Shown here: positions 15,850 through 22,504 of the stretch, piece by piece | Layout: each line of letters opens with the position of its first letter | How positions within the stretch are numbered: the first letter of the stretch is position 1 | Assembly: GCA_035527255.1 (NCBI GenBank) | Contig: DATLAW010000228.1 | Coordinates: forward strand, 1-22,504 | Direction: 5' to 3' | Length of the DNA: 22,504 bases | Source: Thermohalobaculum sp035527255 | GTDB lineage: Bacteria; Pseudomonadota; Alphaproteobacteria; Rhodobacterales; Rhodobacteraceae | Made by a program: the position numbers and the translations under genes | The notes under the pieces: generated by a model | The model's database searches: none | Seen by the model: only the letters and a program-made list of their open reading frames with translations | Told to the model about the DNA's origin: nothing

Positions 15850-16557
15850 ATGAAAAAACGTTGTGGGTGGCACGCTGTTGGCCGCTGCGATTGCCGTGGC
15901 CGGGGTGGCCAAACCGTCCATCCTGGCGCCGAACTATCCGACCGGGACCGATGCGCTGATCGGGTTCAAGAGCCAGTTTGGCGACACCGTCGCTGGCGAG
16001 ATCTACACCAAGCTGGGGCAGGATGACTACGCCGCCGAGATCGCCTAGGTCCGGACCTCGCGCGCCGATTCGGTGTTCTTCTTCCTGCCCGGCGGCATGG
16101 GTATCGCCTTCATGAAGCAGTATGCGGCGGCGGGCGTGGGCTTGCCAGTCTACGGCCCGGCGTTCTCGTTCGACGAGATCATCCTGGGTGCTGTCGGCGA
16201 TGCGGCGCTGGGGGTGAAGAACACCTCGCAATGGGCCTAAGAACCTCGATAACGCAGCCAATGCGGCCTTTGTCGAGAGCTTTCGGGCCGCCTATGGCCG
16301 GACACCGACACTGTACGCCTCGCAGGGGTTTGATTCTGCCAACATGATATTCTCGGCGATAGACAAGGTTGATGTGGGTGACGCCGCCGCTTTCCGCACA
16401 GCGCTGGAGGCAGCGGATTTCGCCAGTGTGCGCGGGGCGCTCAAGTTCGGCAACAACCACCACCCGATCCAGAACATCTACGTGCGCGAAGTGATCGCCG
16501 GGGACGGCAAGCCGACCAACAAGCTGGTGGGCGTGGCTGAGGAGAACCACCAGGACG
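15850..16557 (+). pseudogene. Remnant of Liv/HAAT periplasmic amino acid-binding protein
   Basis: This is the broken binding-protein gene of a branched-chain amino acid/amide importer. A GGGAGGG ribosome binding site and ATG (15850) remain, but the run of six As at 15853-15858 puts the signal peptide (GGTLLAAAIAVAGVA) out of frame; one A fewer restores it. Right after the signal peptide, at about 15908-15911, the sequence jumps to KPSILAPNYPTGTDALIGFK, so roughly 150 residues of the N-terminal lobe are missing. A TAG at 16046-16048 replaces the usual Gln in EIAQ. An extra T at 16238 shifts the frame again after TSQWA, and removing it restores KNLDNAANAAF. The C-terminal part (YGRTPTLYASQG, FGNNHHPIQNIYVREV, HQDAY) is well preserved, so the lesions look recent. 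It ends in a fusion to livM. Confidence 0.85.
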
Positions 16558-16776
16558 CATACCTCCGGCGAGATCATGGTGTTTGTCATCTTGGGCGGGG
16601 TCGGGCGGCTGTTCGGGCCGGTCGCCGGGGCGGCGTTGTTCGTGGCGTTGGAGCATGTGCTGGGCGGGTTGACCGAGCATTGGCAGTTGCTGCTGGGGCT
16701 GATCCTGCTGGGCGTGGTGCTGTTCGCGCGTGGCGGTCTGGTCGGCATAGTGACGGGGAATGCCAAGCATGGCTGA
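16558..16776 (+). pseudogene. livM: 3' remnant of LivM-type permease
   Basis: Only the last 72 codons of a LivM-type inner-membrane permease remain, in a frame different from the preceding binding-protein remnant. They begin HTSGEIM and continue VFVILGGVGRLFGPVAGAALF, followed by a final hydrophobic helix ending ARGGLVGIVTGNAKHG. The glycine-rich LGGVGRLFG motif is characteristic of the end of LivM/LivH permeases. The livH gene and about three quarters of livM that normally lie between binding protein and this point are absent, so the junction near 16557 marks a deletion of well over a kilobase. The stop overlaps the livG start by eight bases, the ancestral arrangement. Confidence 0.85.
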
Positions 16777-17156
16777 GCCGGTTCTGGAAGTTCGCGGGTT
16801 GCGCAAAAGCTTCGGCGCGTTGAAGGCGACCGACGGGGTATCGCTGACCCTGGAGGCGGGCGAGATCCACGCGCTGATCGGGCCGAACGGGGCCGGGAAA
16901 TCGACCCTTGTGGCGCAGATCGCCGGGCAGCTGGCGCCGGACGCGGGCGAAATTTGGCTGGCTGGGCGCGAGATCACCGGCCTCAGCATCGCTGGGCGGG
17001 CGCGGCTGGGGTTGGGGCGGACCTTTCAGGTCTCTTCGCTGGCGCTGGAGTTCTCGGTGCTTCGGAATGTGATGCTGGCAATGCAGGGGCGGCGGGGGTC
17101 CAGCTTTGGTTTCCTGGCGCCGGTGATGTGCGACAGTCGGCTGCTGGAGCCGGCCC
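16769..17156 (+). pseudogene. livG: Truncated LivG-type ABC ATPase
   Basis: This is the N-terminal half of the first ATPase of the Liv importer. Walker A (GPNGAGKST, 38-46) and the Q-loop (RTFQ, 84-87) are present, and sequence is family-like to about CDSRLLEPAH (121-130). It then runs directly into the livF start codon region, reads a few foreign residues and stops at 17179. The helical signature (LSGGE or LSHGE), Walker B and H-loop, about 115 residues, are missing. ATP hydrolysis is therefore impossible. The start at 16769 is preferred over 16760 because it overlaps the livM stop as in intact operons and has GGGG upstream. Confidence 0.85.
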
Positions 17157-17831
<675 letters not shown>

Positions 17832-17855
17832 TGGCGCGACTGGAGCGCTCGCGGC

Positions 17856-18488
17856 TCAGAATGCGCAGAAACCCCCTGATGCCAAGGCGACCGCGCAGAA
17901 GGCGGCAAATCCGATGCCGAGCATGATTTGCTCTCCTGCCGACATAACGCGCCAGGTCGTGCCCGGACCACCGCGGCCCATGAAGCAGGGTGCGGTCTCA
18001 GCCACCGTGATCGGACGTGTATCGATGGTACCGGACGTCGTCTGCGCGCGTTCAGCCAATTCCGAAATCTCGGGTGCGGTGGCGGTCTGCCGGGTCATCA
18101 GCGCGACATAGTAGTTAGTGGTGATGATCTCGGCCCGGACCGAGCCGAGGGCGCGGGCACCAGAGGATTCCCCAACCTCGAAGTTCAGGCCACGGCAGGT
18201 CAGCGGGCCGAGCGACGTGATCCGGTATTCGCCCGGTTGGAGGTCCACAATCGCCAGCGCGCCATTCGCGAACTCCACACCGACTGGCTCATCCGTGCCG
18301 TCCCGAACCAACTGGATCCTGCCGGTGCCGTCGGACCCCAGCACCGTTTCAGTCGCACCGGTGATTGTTAATTGGAGCGCCGTGGGGATCAACTGGACCG
18401 GCTGAGGGTCAGATGGCGCGGTAGCGCAGGCGCCAAGCAGCAGCGGCAACAGCACCATCAGATCGGCGATTCGTTGAGTAAGTCGCAT
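17856..18488 (-). CDS. Putative lipoprotein of unknown function
   Basis: The 210-residue protein has a lipoprotein signal peptide; the lipobox LLGAC puts the lipidated Cys at about residue 20, after MRLTQRIADLMVLLPLLLGA. The middle is a beta-rich region with a carboxypeptidase-regulatory or PEGA-like flavour (GRIQLVRDGTDEPVGVEFANG...LQPGEYRI) and several Cys residues. The last 20 residues (GIGFAAFCAVALASGGFCAF) are hydrophobic, which is odd for a soluble lipoprotein domain. The ATG at 18488 is chosen because it gives the signal peptide; codons upstream to 18626 are not protein-like. No named family is recognised. The gene is divergent from the FAD oxidoreductase gene. Confidence 0.72.
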   Translation of the reverse strand: MRLTQRIADLMVLLPLLLGACATAPSDPQPVQLIPTALQLTITGATETVLGSDGTGRIQLVRDGTDEPVGVEFANGALAIVDLQPGEYRITSLGPLTCRGLNFEVGESSGARALGSVRAEIITTNYYVALMTRQTATAPEISELAERAQTTSGTIDTRPITVAETAPCFMGRGGPGTTWRVMSAGEQIMLGIGFAAFCAVALASGGFCAF

Positions 18489-18552
18489 CGCCGAAATATA
18501 GTGCGATTGTGCTGTCGTGACGAGGTCGGACGGCGCCGGGTGCCGCGCTAGC

Positions 18553-18558
18553 TTGACA
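18553..18558 (+). promoter_or_regulatory. Candidate -35 box of the FAD oxidoreductase gene
   Basis: TTGACA, a perfect sigma70-type -35 hexamer, lies 61 bases before the start codon. No good -10 is found at 16-19 bp; TAGGCT at 18582 is too far for a strict match. Confidence 0.3.
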
Positions 18559-18613
18559 AAAAGCGCCGGCCGAGCGTCACCTAGGCTACCATTCCGCCCA
18601 AAGGAGACCAGCC

Positions 18614-19921
18614 ATGACCCACACATCTGATGCCATCATCATCGGAGCCGGCGTCATCGGCGCCGCCACCGCATTCGAGCTGGCCAAACGGGGCTGGAAG
18701 ACGCTGAGCGTCGACCGCAACACCCAGGCCGGGCATGGCTCGACCGCCGGGTCATGCGCCATCATCCGGATGCATTATTCCACGCTGGACGGTACCGCCT
18801 TCGCCTATGAGGGCTATCACTATTGGCGCGATTGGGCGGAGTATCTGGAGGCGCACGACCCGAACGGGCTGGCGCAGTTTTGCGAGACCGGCTGTCTGGT
18901 GATGAAGACCGATCAGAACGGCCATCTGGCGAAGCATATGACAAACAGCCGGTCGCTGGGCTGCCCGTTCGAGGAATGGGATGCGGCGCGGATCGCGGCG
19001 CGGCTGCCGGTCTATGACCTGACGGGCTATTTCCCGCCGAAACGAATGAACGACCCCGGATTTGGCGAGCCGACCGGGCCGGCACTGCGTGGTGCGGTTT
19101 ACTGGCCCCAGGGCGGCTATGTGACCGACCCTGCGCTGTCGGCCCAGAACCTGGTCCATGCGGCGAAGGCCAAGGGGGCGGCGTTCCGGCTGGGGGTGAC
19201 GGTGACCGAGATCCTGCGCGAGGGCAGTCGCGTCAAAGGCGTCCGGCTGGCTGACGGCGAGGAGCTGCACGCGCCGGTGGTGATCAATGTCGGCGGGCCG
19301 GCCTCGTCGCGGATCAACGCCATGGCCGGGGTGCTGGACGACATGACCATCTCGACCCGGCCGCTGCGCCAGGAGGTGGCGCATGTGCCCGCACCCGAGG
19401 GCTTCGATTTCGAGCGCGAGGGGCTGATCGTCTCGGACAGCAACATCGCCTGCTATTGCCGGCCCGAACACGGCAACAACATCCTGATCGGGTCGGAGGA
19501 CCCGCCCTGCGACACCCATCAATGGGTCGAGGATGATGCGAATTATGATCGCGATTTCAGCGACCAGTGGAAGACCCAGGCGATGCGCTTTGGCCAGCGG
19601 GTGCCGAGCCTGGGGATACCATCGGCGATGCGTGGGGTGGTGGATTTGTATGACGCGTCGGACGACTGGATCCCGATCTACGACAAGTCGCAGCTGCCGG
19701 GCTTCTACATGGCCTGCGGCACTAGCGGCAACCAGTACAAGAACGCGCCAATCGCCGGTAAGATGATGGCGGCGCTGGTGGAATACTGCGAGGGCGGCGC
19801 CGACCACGACACGGCGCCGCTGCGCTTCACGCTGCCCTATCTGGGGCGCGAGATCGACGCCGGGTTCTATTCAAGGCGGCGGGAGATCAACGCGGAGTCA
19901 AGCTTTTCGGTGTTGGGGTGA
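18614..19921 (+). CDS. FAD-dependent oxidoreductase, DAO family
   Basis: The 435-residue flavoprotein has the D-amino acid oxidase/sarcosine oxidase fold, acting on an amine or N-methylated amino acid. The FAD-binding Rossmann motif GAGVIG is at 11-16, with the acidic ribose-binding Asp in the next strand (LSVDR). It is followed by the HGSTAGS segment typical of the superfamily, and near the C-terminus by the second FAD-contact motif (CGTSGNQYKNAPIAGKMMA). No covalent-FAD Cys pattern is obvious. AAGGAG (18600-18605) lies before the ATG. The gene is intact. It runs into the 3' end of the HlyIII-family gene with only nine bases between stops. The precise substrate cannot be assigned; sarcosine, dimethylglycine or D-amino acids are family options. 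Confidence 0.87.
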   Translation: MTHTSDAIIIGAGVIGAATAFELAKRGWKTLSVDRNTQAGHGSTAGSCAIIRMHYSTLDGTAFAYEGYHYWRDWAEYLEAHDPNGLAQFCETGCLVMKTDQNGHLAKHMTNSRSLGCPFEEWDAARIAARLPVYDLTGYFPPKRMNDPGFGEPTGPALRGAVYWPQGGYVTDPALSAQNLVHAAKAKGAAFRLGVTVTEILREGSRVKGVRLADGEELHAPVVINVGGPASSRINAMAGVLDDMTISTRPLRQEVAHVPAPEGFDFEREGLIVSDSNIACYCRPEHGNNILIGSEDPPCDTHQWVEDDANYDRDFSDQWKTQAMRFGQRVPSLGIPSAMRGVVDLYDASDDWIPIYDKSQLPGFYMACGTSGNQYKNAPIAGKMMAALVEYCEGGADHDTAPLRFTLPYLGREIDAGFYSRRREINAESSFSVLG

Positions 19922-19930
19922 CGGGGAGGC

Positions 19931-20626
19931 TCACACCCCCGATGCATGCCGCATTACCTCCAGCAAAATTGCGGCGTAGATTAGGAAGCTGGCGATCAGC
20001 ACGAAGGCGTGCCAGATGGCGTTGTGAAAGCGCAGCCGCTCCCAATACAGGAACAGGACGCCGACCGTATACAGCCCGCCCCCGGCGGCGATCAGCATGA
20101 AGGTGGCGTTCGAAACCCCGTTCAGAATCGGCCCGCCGATCACAACGACCGCCCAGCCCATGGCGAGGTAGAGGGTCAGCGTGAAGCCTTGCCAGCGCCG
20201 CGCCGAGATCATCTTGAAGGCGACCCCAACCAGTGCTGCCCCCCAAATGCCAGCGAGGATCGACGGTGCCGCATCACCTGCGAGCAGCACCGCGAGCGGC
20301 GTGTAGGTGCCGGCGATCTTCACATAGATGGCCGCGTGGTCGAGGCGGCGCAGGATCTGTTTCCTGCGGCCCTGTTGTGCCATGTGATAACAGGCCGAGC
20401 AGGTCAGCATCGCGATCAGGCTGACCCCGTAGATCAGCGCGGCGCCGACGGTCGATGCGTCGCCATACCAGAATGCGGCGAGGGTGACCATGACCGGCAC
20501 CGCGATCAGCGCGGCGATGATCCCTATGATATGGAGAGCGGCATCGGCAAGCCGCTCGGCCCGGCTATAGCGCGGCAGGCTGGCCGTGCCCTTCAGAAGG
20601 GCTGCGCGAGAAACAAAACCGACCAT
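19931..20626 (-). CDS. Hemolysin III / PAQR family membrane protein
   Basis: The 231-residue integral membrane protein has seven hydrophobic helices and the HlyIII/PAQR (YqfA-like) pattern. SACYH with Ser77 and His81 lies in the second helix, LDHAAIY with Asp96 and His97 after it, and HNAIWH with His201 and His206 in the last. These are the residues that in adiponectin receptors bind zinc and form a ceramidase-like site. The final motif is shifted relative to the usual HxxxH, with Asn202 at the first position and His one residue earlier, which is worth noting but may be a normal variant. The ATG at 20626 is chosen; an in-frame GTG at 20647 is possible, and neither has a strong ribosome binding site. 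Bacterial members affect membrane lipid homeostasis; true haemolysis is unproven. Confidence 0.85.
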   Translation of the reverse strand: MVGFVSRAALLKGTASLPRYSRAERLADAALHIIGIIAALIAVPVMVTLAAFWYGDASTVGAALIYGVSLIAMLTCSACYHMAQQGRRKQILRRLDHAAIYVKIAGTYTPLAVLLAGDAAPSILAGIWGAALVGVAFKMISARRWQGFTLTLYLAMGWAVVVIGGPILNGVSNATFMLIAAGGGLYTVGVLFLYWERLRFHNAIWHAFVLIASFLIYAAILLEVMRHASGV

Positions 20627-20855
20627 AAACTCAACCACACCGCCCACTTACCAACTACGACCACACGATATCCACGATAACACGCTCTGGTTGTAAAAGC
20701 ACCGACGAATTATTTCTTAAGTGTGCGAGCGGACCGGGCTTGCCTGATCAATGCTCGCGTTCCTGCCCGGGCCCGAGCGCATCGCGGGTCCGTCGTTGCC
20801 CGCGCGGGTGGCAATGCGTCGTCCCGACAGGGATCGGACCAGCCAAGATCTGCGG
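20627..20855. other. Intergenic region with a possible hairpin, no gene seen
   Basis: Two minus-strand genes are separated by 229 bases without a credible gene. TTGCC (20796-20800) and GGCAA (20810-20814) enclose the self-complementary CGCGCG stretch and may fold into a hairpin about 45 bases downstream of the glycosylase stop; there is no T-run. The AT-rich block near 20705-20720 may belong to the promoter of the HlyIII gene. Confidence 0.35.
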
Positions 20856-21533
20856 TTACTCGATCGAGCAGGCGAGGGTCCGGCTGATCTGGGCCATCGG
20901 GCGGCCCGACTCGGCACGCCAATTGTCGAAGGCGGCCTGAACCCTGGCGAGGTCGCGCTGCGAAGTCGGTTCCTTATCGACCACGCCTTCGCGGATCAGC
21001 GCGCGCACCACGTCGCGCGACAACACAAAGCTGTCGACCCCCATGGTGCGCAGGAAATACTGGCCGGAGGTGCCGCCGAGTCGCGCTGCGCGTTTCTTCA
21101 GGACGGTCAGCAGGCCAACATAATCCGTTGCTGGCCAAGTGGCGAAGGCTTTGGCGGCGGTGCCGTGCTCGGCGGCGAGATCGCGCAAAAAACTGGCGTT
21201 CTCGGCCACCGATCGGATTTTGGCGCCGTTCCGAACGATGCTTTTGTCTTTCAGCAAGGCGTCGAGATCGTCGTCGGACATCATCGAACAGCGGCTTGGA
21301 TCGAAGCCCCAGAAGGCGGACTCGAAACCGGGCCATTTGGCCTCGATCACCTTCCAGCTGAAGCCCGCCTGAAATACCGCGCGGGTCATCGTGGCGAGCC
21401 AGCGGTGGTCAGGAATCGCGGCAAGTTCAGTCGGGGTCTTGGGCGACGGCAGGGTCTTCTCGAAGGCGTTCGCTCCACCCTTGCGGGCGGCGGCCATTGC
21501 GAACAGGGCGTCAAAGCTGTGAGGTGTCGGCAT
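20856..21533 (-). CDS. Divergent 3-methyladenine DNA glycosylase I (Tag)-like protein
   Basis: The 225-residue protein resembles the helix-hairpin-helix glycosylase Tag, which removes 3-methyladenine from alkylated DNA. The pattern TRAVFQAGFSW (50-60) aligns with the Tag substrate-pocket segment LEGQQAGLSW. The segments after it (WPGFESAFWGFDP, DDLDALLKDKSIVRNGAKI) also follow the family, and a helix-hairpin-helix with Asp174 lies near 153-180. However, the pocket Glu of E. coli Tag (Glu38) is Ala here, and the zinc ligands Cys4, His17, His175 and Cys179 have no counterparts. This is therefore a zinc-less branch with possibly altered specificity. The start at 21533 follows AAAGGA by about nine bases; the frame is open upstream to 21653 without protein-like sequence. 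It lies 67 bases after the HTH regulator gene on the same strand. Confidence 0.75.
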   Translation of the reverse strand: MPTPHSFDALFAMAAARKGGANAFEKTLPSPKTPTELAAIPDHRWLATMTRAVFQAGFSWKVIEAKWPGFESAFWGFDPSRCSMMSDDDLDALLKDKSIVRNGAKIRSVAENASFLRDLAAEHGTAAKAFATWPATDYVGLLTVLKKRAARLGGTSGQYFLRTMGVDSFVLSRDVVRALIREGVVDKEPTSQRDLARVQAAFDNWRAESGRPMAQISRTLACSIE

Positions 21534-21600
21534 CTGGCGGTCCTTTCCTGCTGCTCGGCACGGTAGATAGACTGGTCGCGGTCCACTGCAATCCTGCGGC

Positions 21601-22491
21601 TTACGGGCCGTTCCATTGGACCTGACCGTAACCGGAGAGGTCGTAGCCGCCAAGCTCAGTCGCTTTGGCGGCGAAGGCTGGGGTGCGGCAGAACGCTGTA
21701 AACGCCTGCCAGCGCGGCGCGAAGTAGGCGCGGCGCTCGATCGCGATATCGTAGCGCTCGGTCACCAGCGCCACGAAGCCGAGGCGGAACTGGCGGGCCA
21801 TCGCCTCCAGTCCCAGCGCCGCATCGGCCCGACCGGAAGCAACGGCGGCGGCGACATCGGCCTCGGTGCGCGCCGGGTTGGCGACAGCTTTAATATCGGC
21901 GCGGGTCAAACCGGCCTCGGCCAGCAGATGGTCGAACAGGATCTGGCCGCCGGCCTTGGGCTGACGCAGCGCAATACGGCGGCCCTTCAGGCCAGCGATG
22001 CCGATGATTTCCGCCTCAAGTCCCGGCGCTACGATCAGACCGCGGCTGCGCTTGGCCCATTCAATCAGAACCACGGGGGCGTCGCCCAGGCGGGCGCTGA
22101 CATGGGCGCGGTTCCAGTCGCCGGTGCCGGGCTCGTACACATGCATTCCGCAGGCGATAGCCTCGTTGCCGGCGATCCGGTCCAGCCCGTCGAGACTGCC
22201 GTCGAAGAAGCTGGCGAGGCCGCTGCCGGACTCCCGCAGCGCCCAGTCGAGCAGCGGGTCGTGGCTGCCACTGACCACGTCGGGCGGGCGCGTGGCGCCT
22301 AACCGGGTTGGCCGAGCGCCAGAGAGCCAGTCCTCGATCTCGGTCTTCGGAAACAGCAGTTTGCCGGTGACGCGGCGGCACGGGATCTCGCCCGCCGCGG
22401 CGAGGTCGTAGACCTTGCGCTCCTTCACGCGCAACAGCGCCGCGACCTCGCGGGTGGTCAGAAACTCCGGTGCTGCGGTGTCACGATCCAT
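21601..22491 (-). CDS. HTH (excisionase-type) regulator with periplasmic-binding-protein-like domain
   Basis: The 296-residue protein has an N-terminal MerR/excisionase-type helix-turn-helix (about residues 9-56: FLTTREVAALLRVKERKVYDL, ending in FPKTEIEDWL). A domain of about 220 residues with a type 2 periplasmic binding fold follows (SHDPLLDWALRESGSGL... AIERRAYFAP). This architecture is known from one-component regulators that sense a small ligand, often oxyanions such as molybdate or tungstate, but the ligand here is not readable. The ATG at 22491 is only 13 bases from the window edge, so a ribosome binding site cannot be checked and the start is provisional. What lies upstream, possibly a divergent transporter or molybdoenzyme gene, would identify its target. 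Confidence 0.82.
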   Translation of the reverse strand: MDRDTAAPEFLTTREVAALLRVKERKVYDLAAAGEIPCRRVTGKLLFPKTEIEDWLSGARPTRLGATRPPDVVSGSHDPLLDWALRESGSGLASFFDGSLDGLDRIAGNEAIACGMHVYEPGTGDWNRAHVSARLGDAPVVLIEWAKRSRGLIVAPGLEAEIIGIAGLKGRRIALRQPKAGGQILFDHLLAEAGLTRADIKAVANPARTEADVAAAVASGRADAALGLEAMARQFRLGFVALVTERYDIAIERRAYFAPRWQAFTAFCRTPAFAAKATELGGYDLSGYGQVQWNGP

Positions 22492-22504
22492 GGGTCCAGT
22501 GGTA

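Noticed and set aside
15850..16026. Small intact gene starting MKKRCGWH
   Set aside because: This frame is the out-of-frame reading of a decayed binding-protein signal peptide; the family sequence lies one frame away.

Overview
The window reads as high-GC chromosomal DNA of an alphaproteobacterium. Supporting signs are GC-rich third codon positions, Shine-Dalgarno-led genes with some GTG starts, ABC importers of the Ugp and Liv types, many CoA/flavin/NAD catabolic enzymes, and paired palindromes with a GTCAAG-type loop. Genus cannot be read from the sequence. No rRNA, tRNA, CRISPR array, transposase or phage gene was seen.

Layout. 1-337: no recognisable gene. 338-4164: a 3-hydroxyacyl-CoA dehydrogenase-family enzyme and a large DUF2339 membrane protein. 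4165-4345: an inverted pair of REP-like palindromes between converging genes. 4346-6544: a LysR regulator divergent from an acyl-CoA dehydrogenase-fold enzyme. That enzyme lacks the catalytic glutamate at both positions used in the family and instead carries the Arg/Gln/Gly set known from 3-sulfinopropanoyl-CoA desulfinase; a 19-bp palindrome lies between the two genes. 6602-10788: a ugpBAEC-type glycerol-3-phosphate importer operon behind a candidate Pho box. Its binding-protein gene has an in-frame UAG, and its ATPase has lost about 36 residues including the Q-loop. 10824-11875 (minus): a TerC-family protein translationally coupled to a small membrane protein, behind a leader whose sequence can pair with the start codon. 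12006-13559 (minus): an animal-type haem peroxidase of lower GC. 13752-14906: an iron-dependent alcohol dehydrogenase whose 3' end overlaps a kynurenine-formamidase-like hydrolase on the other strand.

15850-17831: the wreck of a branched-chain amino acid/amide (Liv/HAAT) importer. The binding-protein gene has two frameshifts, a UAG and a large internal deletion, and it is fused to the last part of livM. livH is gone, livG is cut after its Q-loop, and only livF is whole. 17856-18488 (minus): an unknown lipoprotein. 18614-19921: a DAO-type FAD oxidoreductase. 19931-20626 (minus): a HlyIII/PAQR membrane protein. 20856-21533 (minus): a divergent Tag-like DNA glycosylase. 21601-22491 (minus): an excisionase-type HTH fused to a periplasmic-binding-protein-like sensor domain.

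The main themes are (1) a likely sulfur-releasing acyl-CoA enzyme with its own LysR switch, and (2) decay that falls on two ABC importers while adjacent enzymes stay intact. Sequencing or assembly error could mimic some of the single-base lesions, but not easily the several coherent deletions.
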